64,000 nucleotides of DNA from Dermatophagoides farinae (GCF_024713945.1 NC_134684.1:226001-290000); one strand, 5' to 3'; counted from the first letter of the stretch, positions 13,891-26,900 are shown. Numbers and translations are program-made. Notes: a model not told the origin generated them from the sequence alone.

Positions 13891-15720
13891 TTAAATGCCA
13901 TTTGTAGCTACATTTAAATTTTCTTTCGAATCAACAGTTGAACCAATATGATTGGATGTCGATGATGATGATGTCGTAGTACTTTGTTGACTAAGATTTG
14001 AATATGAAACAGTTGAAATTAATTTAGAATTTAAATGATCATTTTCTGGTGGTGGAACGGCTTTTGATTCGTTTGTTGCCAATGTTGTAGATTTGGCATT
14101 AACATTGATCATTTGTAATGGATCATTCATTGGTTTGTCATTCTTCTGTGGTTGTTGATTGTTTGATGTTGATGACGATGATGATGATGATGATGATGAA
14201 GGGGATATATTATTTTGTTTGGATGCTGCCACAGATATTGGTGTTTGATTATTGGCAGACTTTCGAATATTACGACGAGATAATTGTGATCCAATACTTG
14301 AACCAGCTTTTTGAATTTCTAATTCATCCAATCCAGATCCAGGTGTGGATCGTTTTTGTTGTTGCGGACCACAACATGTACTTTGTACACAACTTCCACG
14401 ACCTAATTGACCGGGCGGACAATCCAGCGCACAGTTGGCATCATTGATCCAACGATATTTAAGCTGTACATCTGGATTGCCAGCATTTAGTAATCCAGAT
14501 GACCAACCAACACCTTCATCAGAACCTGGGCCATTATGATCTAAAGAACTTTCCATCGTATCATCTGGTTCAACAAATTCCGGTTGAATCGTAGTTGAAT
14601 GAATTCCTTCATTGTGGAAAAATTCTTTCACACGTTCAGCAATTTGCATATAGTCATGTAGATTACGGCAACGTATATGTGCCGATGCAATAATACGATC
14701 GCCAGCCAATTGCCAAACATGAAATTCATGAACGGCCAATACTCCATCAATTTCTTGCAATAGTTTTCGTTGTAATGAATCAATTTGAATATGTGTGGGT
14801 ACGGTTTGTAACAAAATCAATGCCGAATCAATCACTATAGAATAAAAAAAATTCAAAAAAAGTTATGCATGATTTTAAAAAAATGCTTACAAAGTGGAAA
14901 TGTACTATGACCAATGATAATGACCATTATCATAGATAATGCTGGATCCACGTAAATATTATATTCCCATTCAGTGTATTGAACAATCAAGGCACTGATT
15001 ATCACAATGATTGATCCAAGTGCATCGGCCAAAACGTGTAGAAAAACACCACGCATATTCATATTACGAGCTGAATGATTTTGAATTTTTTTTGTTTTGG
15101 TTTGCTGACCACCAATGTCACCATTTTGTATCTGTGATGCATTGACAGTGACTATATCTTCTTGTTGTGGCACATGTGTATGACCACCATGACTGTGTCC
15201 ATGTTCTGATTTGAAAATAATTAACTCATTAGTATACTATAGTTCATCATCATCACTTACCATGAAACAATAATAAGCCAATCAGATTAACACATAATCC
15301 AATAATGCCAACCACCAATATCAAAATTGGATTGTGTAATTTTTCTGGATCAACAATACGTTTTAATGATTCAATCAATATGGAAAAACATAGTGCAACT
15401 AAAAATACGGCATTGATCAATGCACCCAATACTTCGGCACGAGCCCAACCAAATGTATTTTTTGACCACTTTTTTGGTGACATCTAAATAATAATAAAAA
15501 GAATTAAATCGTCAAATTCGATAAAATTAGTTTTATTACTTACCCTCACAGATACATAGGCAATGACTAGAGCAACAACATCGGAAAGCATATGAAAACT
15601 GTCGGCAATTAATGCAGTTGAATTGGTTAAATAACCAACAATTATTTCAACCAAAAAAAAGAAAAACGTCAAACACAACATTGACAAAAGTCGGCATTTA
15701 GGACTATGAAATAGACCCAT
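13891..15720 (-). CDS. ZnT1 (SLC30A1): Zinc exporter, ZnT1-type cation diffusion facilitator (SLC30A1 family)
   Basis: Four exons: 15720-15544, 15483-15261, 15205-14891 and 14834-13891, phases 0, 1, 1; 552 residues. ZnT1 proteins export cytosolic zinc across the plasma membrane in exchange for protons. The start at the ATG of 15720 gives MGLF and a first helix aligned with ZnT1; upstream is only an in-frame TTG. The transport-site motif HxxxD is present twice: His43/Asp47 in TM2 (HMLSD) and His190/Asp194 in TM5 (HVLAD). The loop after TM4 has a short His run (HGHSHGGHTH at about 135-144). The cytosolic domain carries the strongly conserved HVWQLAGDRIIASAHI and GIHSTTIQPEF. The remaining tail of roughly 200 residues is Ser/Asn-rich with a Cys cluster at about 373-393 (five Cys, one CC pair), a feature also seen in vertebrate ZnT1. 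The conserved motifs make ZnT1 more likely than ZnT10. Confidence 0.95.
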
Positions 15721-17494
15721 TTTCAAACAAAGAAAAAATGATGAAGATGATTAGAATTTTAAAAAATCCGGGTAGTTTTCCTTTTTCTGAATATTGAAAT
15801 ATGGAAAAAATAAAAATTAAATCAGAAAAATGATCAGAATTTAGATACAATTATTATCGCCATCATTTTCGATCAATTGATGATTTGTTTTGTTAGCAAA
15901 AATGTGTGTGTAGTTACGATTGAATCGAATCGAAGCCAATGGCTGAACTTTGGACACAAAACAATTAATTTATCTTATTCAATCGAAATGAATATTTGAG
16001 ATGCAGGCAGACGCCTTTATGTATTGGTGTGTCTGTCTTGTTGTTATGTGATGTGATGATGTGACAGAAAACAAAAAAAAATTACATGATGAACATGGAC
16101 ATTAGAAAAAATTGTTTTTTTATTGCCATTGTTATCTTAATTTCATCATCACTATTTAATAAAAAATTTATTGTTCAAAAATTTGGAACGTCTTTTTTGC
16201 AAATTTGATTTGATAATAATTTCACATTAATATATAATGATGATGATGATGATATAATTCAGGTTATCTACCATATTATGATCATTGGAAAAATTCTGTT
16301 ATGTATCACTTACATTTTAAATTGGAAACAAATATTTATTGTTGATGTCTCAAAAAACAATAAAATTCACAAGATATCGATGTATATTGCACACACATAC
16401 AAATAATCGATTGTTAAATGTTTTGTCGAATTGTTCTCGTTGTGTTATAAATATCTATGATGATGATCGAATGGATAGCAAAAAAAAAATGACAAAATCA
16501 GTCTCTTGTTGCTGCTTGTATCCAAAACACACATGCACAAAAAATGAATGATTCATACAATTAATGTTGCCATGTTTTTTAAATGGACAAATTTTTTCCC
16601 ATTTCTGGAACACTGTTTTTGACAAAACAAAGATTTCAAATTACACGCAAACACACACACACACACATTGAGAAATATGAATCACTCCAGAAAAAAAAAT
16701 TCTTCATTAAACTTCGTCGTAGACACACACACACAAACACAATGGCAGTGATGATGATTCTTTGAAATTCTGTTTTCTATTTCTTTAATGATGAATAGAA
16801 TAATGATATGCTCATTTCATTTTTTTAGTTTGGTTTCGTCGGTTTTTTTTTTTTTTTTTTGGTTCAATAACATATTCATGTTCATTCGGTGCGGCAACTT
16901 TTCTATATTCAGTTCTATGTTCAATGTCTGGCTCTTTCTTATGAGCATGATTTACAGTCGCATTGTGAATATTTCAACGAATGTGTTCATGTGTGTGTGT
17001 GTAGCCACTACATTTATATCGTGGACACAATAATCAGCTGATGATTCACTCGACAATTCGGACATATATTTTTCAGGGCGTCATGCGCGAACATCTTTTG
17101 ATTTGGTTTAGTTTACAATGATATGATATGATATATCTATTTATAATCGGAACTTATACTTTCCTGTTTTTTTTATCAATCGATCGATTCACTGATTGAT
17201 ATAAGATCCCCATAAATCGAATAGTTGGTTGGTCAACGTTTAAATAGTTCAATCTTTTTTTTATTGATCGACATGATATAGGATTTCAACATTTCAAACA
17301 ATTTTTTAAATTTTCATTGATTTATTGATGATATCATTTATATGTGATGATTGATTGATAAATGATTGTATAGGACGAAATAAAATAAAATAATAATAAA
17401 TAAACTAAAACAACAACAAAAACAAAAGGAAAAAATGAAATTTGTGATTGCAAAATGTCAAAAAAAAAGATAGATAAATAAGATAAACTCATAA
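15721..17494. other. Intergenic: ZnT1 upstream flank and CLIP 3' flank
   Basis: No exon recognised. Contains an 18-base poly(T) run at 16843-16860, CA repeats near 16650 and 16725, and ATGAT repeats near 17120. On the minus strand an AATAAA at 17326-17321 lies about 170 bases after the CLIP zinc-knuckle stop and could end that transcript. No metal-response element (TGCRCNC) cluster was noticed upstream of ZnT1. Confidence 0.5.
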
Positions 17495-20400
17495 TTAGAA
17501 TGTTTCATTTTCCAATGGACATTGTTCCGTGTCATGACCAAATCTTTCACATTGCATACAATATGCACGTTGTTGTGTACGATCCACTGCATTATAAGTA
17601 TGACCTGGTTCTTGTCCAACAACCATATTACCACCGTTTACCATCATGTTGGATGATTGTTGTGGACAATCTTCCGTTTCGTGAGAATCAAATATTTCAC
17701 AAATATCACAATATTTTCGAACAGTTCGTATATGGCCATTTGTTAAGCCATTACTATTGCTACTACTACGGGTAGTTTGCACTTGTGTTTGAAACGAATT
17801 CTCAAATTCTCCAAGACCTAAAAGGACACAGGAAAAAGAAAATTCTGTAAGCAATCTAAAAAAAGATGCACGTATAGCAAACTCACCAATTTCTTCCAAA
17901 ACTTGTACACGATTACGAAGTTCATCATTTTTCTTTTGCATATCAACAATTACTGAATTAAGGAAATCAATTTGTTGCTCAAACGAAGCTTCTTCTCCAC
18001 CGGTGGAATTTGTACGCGTTCTTCGGTCCAATTCCTGTTGCTGTATGACCAATTCATGTTGTTCACGTACCCGAGCTTCCAATTGATCCAATTTAGCTGC
18101 CATCATTCTCTTTTCCACTTCAGCTTGTCGACGAAATTCTTCTAAAGCTAACTGTTGTTGTGATTCAAGATGTTCCAACTGTTGTTGTTGTTGTTCAGCT
18201 CTAGATTCAGCATCAATTGCTCGATTGGTCATTTGTTTACATTCAAATTCAAATCCATCCAACACTTGTTGATGTCGTTGTTTCATTCCTACACAATGGA
18301 TTTGAATCGAAAGAATTAATTTAAGAGATGAAAATCCAATACTTTTTTAACAGTGAAAGGAGAATTTTATTCTCGATACCAACACAGAAGGGTTAGTTGT
18401 TTTGTTTTATAAATTAAGAAAGAATTAGAAAAAAATTGAAAAAATTTGCGAAAACAATTTAGTTATCGACCAATAGACAGTAATAATAATGGCGACAATC
18501 AACAAGGCGACGATAGCTGCTGGAGCTGATAATCCATGATCGTCGGTCGCCGTTTCAATTGGCACTTGTCGATCCATTTGTCGAGCGGGTTGATTTTTGA
18601 TTATCGAATCACTCTGACGTTTTTCTTCTGGAACAACATCGGAACATTTATTGTTGTAGTTGTTGATAGCCGCAGTAGTAGCAAAAGCACCATTATCATT
18701 ATGTTTTTCTGCATAAAAAATAAGTATACCAAATCACTAGGTTTTTTTTCGAAAAAAGAATTGACGGTTGATTAATTGGTCGGTTATTTATACAACTACG
18801 GGTTTGTAAATTAATCAAAAAAAGATAATGGAAAAATAACGAAACTAAAACCAAAAAAAAATTGATACATGCTCGTGCATGTTGTTCATGCTCATGACAA
18901 CTATTACAATGGGGTTTTGTATCGGCATCCAGAGAGAGAGAGAGATAGAGCCAGAGTGAATCAAATAATCAAAAATCAACCAAACTCGATTGAAGAACAA
19001 ACAAACAAACAAAACAAAAATATAAAACGTTAATGAAATGAAAAAAATGAGAAAAACCCAACAGAAAATGGAAAAATGAATATTCTGTTTTTTTGTGAAA
19101 AAAAAACAAACCTTCAATATCTTCTTGTAGTTCACGAACTTTTGATGCTAAAGATGCATTTTCACCACGAAGTAATCGGTTCTCATCATCCAATGTTTGA
19201 CATTTTCGATTCGATCCATCTAGATCGGTGCGAAGCGATGAGATAATAGTAGAATTTTGTCGTTGAGAATCAAATTGATTCTCGACACGTGTTCGATAAT
19301 CATCAAATTGGCGTGATGATTCAACCAATTGTTCATCAAGTCTTTCGATTTTTAACTGATGTTCGCAACATGAACGTTCTAAACGTTCGATTTCATTACG
19401 ATAACCATCACGTTCATTTTCAATTTCGATCAAAACATTCTTTAATCGAGATAATTCATCATTTAACGAAACAATTTTCTGTCTTGATTCGGCCAATTCT
19501 TTTTGTGATTTCATAAATTGGCTTTCTAATTCATCTATCAAAAAGTATGAAAACATTAAATATGGAAAATTTAAAAAATTTCTTCAAAAACAACCTTTCA
19601 ATGAACCTTGCTGCCTATCAGCTTGTTGCATTTGATCTTTCAATTGTTTGAGCTGCATTTTAAGATCATCTACAAGACGCTGTTTTTGTTCATTATCACT
19701 TCGCGTTAGTTTTAATTCATTTAAATTAGCTTGAATCAATTTCTCTACATCAGATTCTTTTGTTTCGAATCGTGTGAGCAATGATTTTTGATTTTCAATT
19801 TCAACCTTTAATCAAAAAGAAAAAAAATCAGTATTCAATACAAATACGACCAGTATATATAGACTTACTTTTAAATTTCTAATTTCAATTTCACGTTCTT
19901 GATTTTCTCTGTGCAATGATTCAATTTCGGAGCGTAATTCTGATTCTTTTTTCGATGTTTGTTGTTGTCGTTGAACAAGTTCTTCATTCAATCGTGACAA
20001 CATATCCGACGATGAACCACTTTTGTGTACAAGCTCATCGATTTTCAATTGTAACGATTGATTATGACCATTTAATTGTTGGATCTTTTCTTCCGCTGTT
20101 TTACGACGACGACATTCTTCTTCATACGTTCGACGTAAATCACGAAGCTGATCGGCTAATGAATTGACTTGACCTTTAATCGAGAGTGAGAAAAAAAAAT
20201 TTTAATAATCCATAAATCCAAATCACAGGTTTAAAAACTTACTTTCAAATTTTTCATAACGACTTTTTGTTTCAATTAATTTCTCTTCCAAAAATCTTTC
20301 TTGACGAGTCTTTTTCTCTAGATCAGCTTCGAGAAAAGTGATTTTAGCAGTAGTAGCTTGTTCGTTACTATCTTTGACTTGTTTCACTTCTTCAATCAAT

Positions 20401-22442
20401 TTTTCTTCCATTGCAAACATTTTTGTTTCATAATTTTTAATATCATCAAGAAGATTATCTCGTTCTTGTCGTATTAGGCGACAATCATTTTCCAGTCGTT
20501 GTAGACGCTTATTCAATTCATCCACAGTTTCTTGTAATCGCTGTGAACGTGGGTGAATCTTTTCCAATTCCATTTCTACTTCACGTAAACGTGCACGTAA
20601 ACTTTCCATTTCGGTTTTACGTTTTTCAGCTGATGCTTCAAGCTGAAATATTGTCTCCTCTTTGCGGGTGATTTCCTCTTGTAAAGCAAATATTTCATTC
20701 TCTTTATCATCAACTTTATCTTCCAAGCTTTTTTGTCGTCGTCGGAATTCTTCTAGTAAGCTTTCATCCACCATTTTTGGAGTATCAATGTTTGAGATTT
20801 TTCGAGATGTATCCGAAACATTTGCACGTTTTAAATTTTCAATATCTTTTTTCAATGTTTCAACAGTAGATTCTAGGTCTAATTTCGCAAGCGATTCTTC
20901 TTCCAAACGAAATTGTATATCCTCCAAACGTCGACGTTCCTCTTCCAATTGATTCGATAATTTTAGCTGCACTTCTTCATATTCTTGATTCAATCGTTTT
21001 AATTCAGACATCTCTTCATCAGCTTCGGTAGCAATACGTGCATTTTCTGCCTGTAATGTAGCTATACGTTCTTCAAGTTCATCTGCTTGCAATGCAACAC
21101 GTGAAAATTCACCACGTTCCAAATCTCTTTCTTTCAATAATTGAGCAATGTGTTCATCTTTTTCTTTCAAAGCATCCAAAATAGCTGCACCAGTACCGGC
21201 AACAACTGCAGCTGTTGTAGATTTTGATGATGATGATCCAATGCCTGCACCGTTTGTTGATGGTGGTGATTTCAATGAAGTGACGCCTAATCGTATACCG
21301 GTACGGCTAAGACGACCAGTGGCTGTTGATGATGCAACAGACGATGCAATCGAACTAACCGATTCTTGACTACCACAACGAGATAAACGTGATGTAGAAC
21401 CAATTTTCGATCCTGATACTTTTCGTTTCGACTGCAAATCATTCGATTTGTTCAGGGCACTTAATGGAGCAGCAGAAATTTTATGTAATGGAGCAAATAA
21501 TCCATATTTCATTTTACATTCAAAATATCGTTTACCGGCAACCGATCCATCATTTTTACCAAGTGGGTCATCCAATTCGATACCAGCCCATTGTCCGACA
21601 GCAAAATCTGTTTCACCTAAGAAACGTAAAGTTCCGAGTTTTGTTCCCGAACTTGCATTCACTAATACACGATCACCGATAGAAAGACCATGAATACGAG
21701 CTGGTTTTCCATTCACGGATGATACAGCTGAATGTTGAAGGAATGGTGAATTCTTCAACAAGAGGCTTGTATTTGAAGCAATATCCGAATGAGTGTTTGA
21801 TGATTTCTCTGATGCTGTATCATTGTTGTTGTTGTTGGTTCCATTCTGTATCATTGTTCCGTTGTTATTTGTTTCACGTGCTGGAGAGGTTAATCGTCTA
21901 CAGACGTGGAACAAAGAAATAATTTATTTTTTAAAATGACTCGATTCGAGTTTTTTAAGAAAAACTTACTTTTGAAAAACCGATTCAGGCATCGGTGCTT
22001 TGGTAAGCCGTTGTGCCTTCACAAATACACCACAATTGTTTGGACATGAAAAATACCTGACACCGGATACAGATCCATCATTTTTACCATCCGGTGATGT
22101 TAACTGAACACCAATCCATTTGCCCGAAGCAAATTTAGTATCACCAATAAAACGAATAATACCCGGACGAGAGCCATTGACCCAGACTTTTTCTTCCAAA
22201 TGAAAATCATCTATTAAAGAATCATCACCAAGCGTATTTCCCGATAACGATGATTTTGCCTTTGGTATCGATGAACGAATTTTCGTCGTAGAAGTAGAAC
22301 TTGCATTTGATGAAATACTTTCATTACTGCCTAGCTGCTGCTGTTGTTGTTTTGATTGTGATTTCAATTTCATTAGGCCACCCGAACTTGCCGATGATGG
22401 AATTCGGCTTATTGTCGTTGACTTATTGCTTGTCGTCGACAT
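17495..22442 (-). CDS. CLIP-190 (CLIP1): CAP-Gly linker protein, CLIP-170/CLIP-190 (zinc-knuckle isoform)
   Basis: Seven exons: 22442-21970, 21897-20243, 20173-19869, 19805-19595, 19534-19112, 18288-17887 and 17817-17495; about 1,263 residues. CLIP-170 proteins bind growing microtubule ends and link them to organelles, the cortex and dynactin. Two CAP-Gly domains lie at about 81-148 and 228-300, each with the tubulin/EB-tail-binding GKNDGS motif (119-124 and 271-276), separated by Ser/Asn-rich linkers. A coiled coil follows from about 395 for over 700 residues. The C-terminus has two CCHC zinc knuckles (CDICEIFDSHETEDC and CMQCERFGHDTEQC) and ends in ETF, like the EEY/ETF-type tail of vertebrate CLIP1. 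Start is the ATG at 22442; the frame upstream has no better ATG. Two donors are weak: GTTGTT after exon 4 and GTTTGT after exon 5. The latter is the branch point for the alternative terminal exon listed separately. Confidence 0.93.
18366..18371 (-). promoter_or_regulatory. Poly(A) signal for the CLIP transmembrane isoform
   Basis: AATAAA on the minus strand (18371-18366), about 54 bases after the stop of the alternative last exon and about 78 bases before the next CLIP exon. It is well placed to end the short isoform inside the intron. Confidence 0.55.
18425..18708 (-). CDS. CLIP-190 (CLIP1): Alternative last exon of CLIP encoding a C-terminal transmembrane tail
   Basis: Lies in the intron between CLIP exons 5 (ending 19112) and 6 (starting 18288). 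A consensus acceptor (TTTTTTATGCAG) opens a frame in phase 1, exactly matching the phase of exon 5. It reads 93 further codons to TAA at 18427-18425. The tail is polar at first (EKHNDNGAFATTAAINNY, then PEEKRQSDS), then has a hydrophobic segment of about 19 residues (APAAIVALLIVAIIITVYW) and a short aromatic end (SITKLFSQIFSIFF). AATAAA follows about 54 bases after the stop. The predicted isoform (about 1,116 residues) keeps both CAP-Gly domains and much of the coiled coil but loses both zinc knuckles and gains a tail anchor. Seen directly: acceptor, phase, open frame, hydrophobic segment and poly(A) signal. Inferred: use as a terminal exon and insertion in a membrane. Confidence 0.75.
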
Positions 22443-23396
22443 TTTAATGATTTTGATTATCAAATCGATAAAATGGAATAATGATTATCTATACGAAAAA
22501 AATGAAAATAAACAATAAGATAAATCATTAGCAATGAGACACAAACAGAGAAAAAATCAATTTTGCCCAATATCACGTAGTTGCTGCTGTGTTTGTTTTA
22601 GGAGTTCATTCAACACACACACACCACAGTTATGAAATTGAATTTTCACACCCACTTGGGCATTATCATCATCAGTTTCATGCCATCAAAGGTAATAAAT
22701 AAATTCCAATTTATATGCATTGATGATGATGATGTTTATAACACACAAAACAATAGAGAGATTTTCCATGTGGAAAGATATCACGTTTCATTTTTTCTGA
22801 ATCCTGGCTGTCTATTCATTCATTCATTCATCGATTATGATGATGATGAATACGTGTCAAACTAGACGATGAAATGAAATGATACACAAACACACACAAT
22901 ACATGCAAAGAGAGAATAAAAATTGGAAAAAATTGATCAATTTTGTGATGCATGATCAAATGAGTCGATCGATTGGTCAGTGAGTCAGATAGATATAGCA
23001 AAACAAACACTAATCAAAATATAAAAGGGGACAATTTTGTAAGGCGTAAGTTTGAGGGGAAAAAACTTGCAAAAATTTTGGTGTTAGTTTGAAAATAAAA
23101 TTTTCACTTTCGATGTACAATGTACATTTCTCACCCTCAAATGAGGAGGTTTATTTTCTCTGTGTGGTGGGATCGATGGTTGAATATAACATTTTTTTTT
23201 GTTTTGTTTTGAAATAAAAACGATTTTTATATAAAAAATAAAAAAAATAGATAATCATCAAACAGAATAACAAAAACAGTAAAAAAAATCGACAAAATCC
23301 AATGGATTGATAATAATCGATTGGCAAAACAAAATTCTTGGAGATCGGAAAACAAGAATTTCGAAACCAAAGTAAAGAAAATTTTTTCTTCTTTTT
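22443..23396. other. Intergenic: CLIP upstream flank
   Basis: About 950 bases, AT-rich, with CA repeats and an (ATG)n patch near 22720. On the minus strand an AATAAA at 23155-23150 may end the neighbouring secreted-protein transcript. No exon seen. Confidence 0.5.
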
Positions 23397-23918
23397 TCAG
23401 GCTGAAAAATTCGAATGACTATTATAAAATAATCGAACTAGATCGTTGTTGCTGTTGTGATTGTTCGCTTGATGGAAAAAATAATGAAGACAATTCAATC
23501 CACATCGTGCAAATTCCAATTGTGATTGTACAATATCATCACTATAGTATTGTGGAAAATCAATATAATCAAATAGACAGCCAACTAAACAACGACAATA
23601 TGATTGTAGTTTGGCCATTGACGATTGTAGTCGTTGACCATTATTATTTGGTCGTTTCATGAAGAATAAGGATTTTCGACCATTCGATTCAGATAACAAT
23701 AGTTGACATGCACTTGATTCAATTAGATTCATTCCATAGTCATTATTACGCAAATCGAAATCCATTTCATGTTTACCATCCAGAATTTGAATGAAAGGAT
23801 CATCAACAGTAGCAGATGATGATGGAGATAAAGATGCACCTAATGATGTGCTTGACCAACTGCACATCATCATCGATAATAATCCAATAAAGATCCAATA
23901 AAATCGATTAAAAGCCAT
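23397..23918 (-). CDS. Small secreted protein with six cysteines (CX3C pairs), unknown
   Basis: Single-exon 173-residue protein from an ATG at 23918. Residues 1-28 look like a signal peptide (MAFNRFYWIFIGLLSMMM core, then small residues). The mature part has exactly six Cys at 71, 108, 110, 114, 139 and 143. Four of them form CLVGC and CGLNC, two CX3C pairs 24 residues apart, as in helical-hairpin disulfide folds. The C-terminal 30 residues are His/Asn-rich. Lys/Arg sites (RKS, MKRP) between the first Cys and the cluster could allow processing. I do not recognise the family. A secreted effector, neurohormone-like or venom/salivary-type peptide is possible, but the Cys spacing does not match ITP/CHH or defensins. 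The even Cys count, signal peptide and clean frame argue that it is real. Confidence 0.6.
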   Translation of the reverse strand: MAFNRFYWIFIGLLSMMMCSWSSTSLGASLSPSSSATVDDPFIQILDGKHEMDFDLRNNDYGMNLIESSACQLLLSESNGRKSLFFMKRPNNNGQRLQSSMAKLQSYCRCLVGCLFDYIDFPQYYSDDIVQSQLEFARCGLNCLHYFFHQANNHNSNNDLVRLFYNSHSNFSA

Positions 23919-26900
23919 TATTATGAATGTTTAATTGTTTATTTGATTAGGTAAACAAATTAAAAAAATTTTAAAAAAATCAAATCACGCTTTAAGCATG
24001 TGAAGTGACCAGTGACAAATTCAAGAGGCAGCAGCAGCAACAACAATATTCATAAACTATGTTACGGTTTGAAAAAAACAAAGTTCAACACAAACACCAA
24101 CAACAACAATAATAATCTTTGATGATACATGTATGTGACTTTTTTGCTTAATAAAATTCAAATTCAATTGAAAAAAACCTTGATTCATGTTTTTTTATGC
24201 AAAAAAAAATGAAATTGAATTTGCCCATCTATTTTTGTTTTTTCTATCCAATTCTTCATTACCCAGAAGCAAGAATCGTGCGCGCGGAAATTTTTTTTTC
24301 AATTTATTCACCAAAATTCGTGTGTGTGGATGCTAAAATTATTCCTATGATGACGATAATGGCCAAAGAAAACATCTAACCAAATACAAGTGCAAGAGAG
24401 AAAGAAAGCGAAACCTGTAACGTAGATTGTCCAATTGGCTATTTGGCTAAAAAAAATTTAATTTGATGAAATCATCAACGAACAAGAATATAGAGATAAT
24501 CAGATTTGTTTTTTTTTTGTCATTCAAAAACATACTATGTATCTATTCTTGAAGAAAAAACAACAAAACTTTAGTCAAAAAAGAGGAGATTTGATGTTAT
24601 ATCTTGACTCACCACCACTCTCACTCTCTCTATCTTTCAGTCAGGTCTATTGTTTTCCACTCACTCACTAACTCATTCTTACCATCATCTTTTGCATTCT
24701 AATATCGCTCTCTCAATCAACATGATGAGCAATCGTGACTTGAATTTTTGTTTTTCTTTTCTTTATATATGCAGAATATAATTTCTTTGTCACTAAAAAA
24801 AGAAAATAACAAGAATGTGATTTAAGTACGTGAAATAAAAATATTGTCATCAAAGAAACGAAAAAAAAGTTGCGATTTGGAATCTTTTTCTTTGAAAAAA
24901 ATTCCCTTCAAGGTACGACATATATGACTATAGACAAACAACAAGAATGGCTTGGTCAGAAATCAGGAAGAATAAATTTTTCAAATTCTCGATTAATGTG
25001 AGGATGATGGTGATATTATGTGGAGCAGAAAAAAAATTTTCGACGGTGAAGCCAACATTTTTTCCGTTCGAGGAAAGAGGCTGGGTAGCAAGTAAAGCCA
25101 AATATTTCAACCATGGACCATCCTCTGTCATTGGTGGTGGTTAATGATGATGATGGAATTTTTATTTTATTTACTACTAAAATAAGATACCTATCTTCAG
25201 GAAAATTCCAACAATACAATGCTACTGCTCATCATCATCATCATTTTCTTAGTTTCATTATTCGATGATGATAAACAAACTTGATGAAACAATGATAATA
25301 AATAAATATTACAAAATGACGACGGCCATCATCAATCATAATCAATCAAAACAACAACAACAACAACAACAGCAATATAGTGTGCGAAGAAAGAAAAATC
25401 GAATGAATCGCGTACCGAATACCAAATTATCATCATTTCATTGTTTGTTCACACACACACACACACAAATACAACCTTATGATTTGAGGAAAACCACAAA
25501 ACTAAATTATCATTATTATCATCATTGATAGATGAGAAATAAAAACTGTGAAAGAAATCATACTCAAATGGATTTTCAAACAGCCAACAACCCATCAAAC
25601 CGATGGTGGTGAAATATCGTTTTTTTTAATTTTCAAACAAATTTCTTAAATTTTTTTTCTCCAGAGGTATGAATATAAATTAGGATAACTCATCATCATC
25701 AACTGCATCGTGTGAAAATGGAATGATGAAGCACATTTTTTTGGTTGTTTCATGTTTTCAAAAAGGAAAAAATAAAGTAAAATTGCAAAAAAACGATAGA
25801 TTGTTTTTCTGCAAAATCACCTTTTTTTGGTTGTCCGTACGATGGATCGACGAGTTTTTTTTTTGAAAATTGATGATACCAATCAGCTACATACATTGGA
25901 ATTGTATACATACAATTTCAAATTGATATTGATATTGATATGAAAATGGCATTTTTTTCCTAAGAGAATCACAATCTTATCAATCGATTGAGTAATCAGA
26001 TAGAAAAGTGGAAAGAGATTCTGGAATTTTTTCACTAGATTCTAATATAAAATGACCATAAATAAATGAATTATTCGTAAAAAACTGCAATAAAATTGAA
26101 AATTGATTTTTTTTTGGAAATTTTCTTTTCGGTAGGTTAGGTTATAATAGGTAATACTTTTTTTATTGAATTTAATTCCATTAATATTTTACCTAAGAGA
26201 CCTTGGTTATTACAAAAAACACAGGCACTTTTCAGTTTTTTTATTGTTTTATTCGAAATTCAAAAATTCTTCAAATGAGATATCGAAGATAAAGAATGAG
26301 AAGAAGCTGGAAATTCATAGACTGAAAAAAAATCATTATACCATGATACAGGGACTGTTTTTTGTTGTCGTTGATGATGATGGAGATTTTGTTCCTATCG
26401 CAATTCTTGGCAAATCGATTCTATTCATCGTGAATGAAAAAAAAACAAACAAACAATACACACTCTTTTTCATTCTTTCAAAGCTGTAAAAGGTATTGAA
26501 ATTATGTCCTGTCATGTTTTTTCTTGTATAAATGTTACATTTTGTCATTATTACCTTTGTCTGTGTGCAAGCATGTTTTGTATGTATTAGATAATGTTTT
26601 ACCTGGTACCATTTTCAAGTTTGACATATATTAGATAATAATCATAATCATTAGATTCGTAATACATAAACTGGTTAAACATCATTCTTATTTCAGAATA
26701 CAAATTTAAATGGTCCTGTGTGAAATCTGGCAATGAATAAACCATTCAAAAAAGCAGAATTTTTTAGCATAAGAAAACTAAAACAAAATACAATAATGAT
26801 GGCCATTATCACTATATATTATGTTATAAGCAACACAATGATTTACAAGGAATCCATATTTGGCTTTTAAAAAAAACAACATCTCATTTTGAAAATGTCA

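Noticed and set aside
18969-19111. Read-through of CLIP exon 5 into its intron giving a Phe-rich hydrophobic end
   Set aside because: The sequence is poly-T driven (Phe/Leu by composition) and has no poly(A) signal placed for it. The downstream terminal exon at 18708 is far better formed.
23321-23662. 113-codon plus-strand open frame
   Set aside because: It is antisense to the secreted six-cysteine gene; its residues are a by-product of that coding strand.
24928-25144. Overlapping frames on both strands in a less AT-rich patch
   Set aside because: About 67 codons each, no domain, signal peptide or splice context; could not be told from chance.
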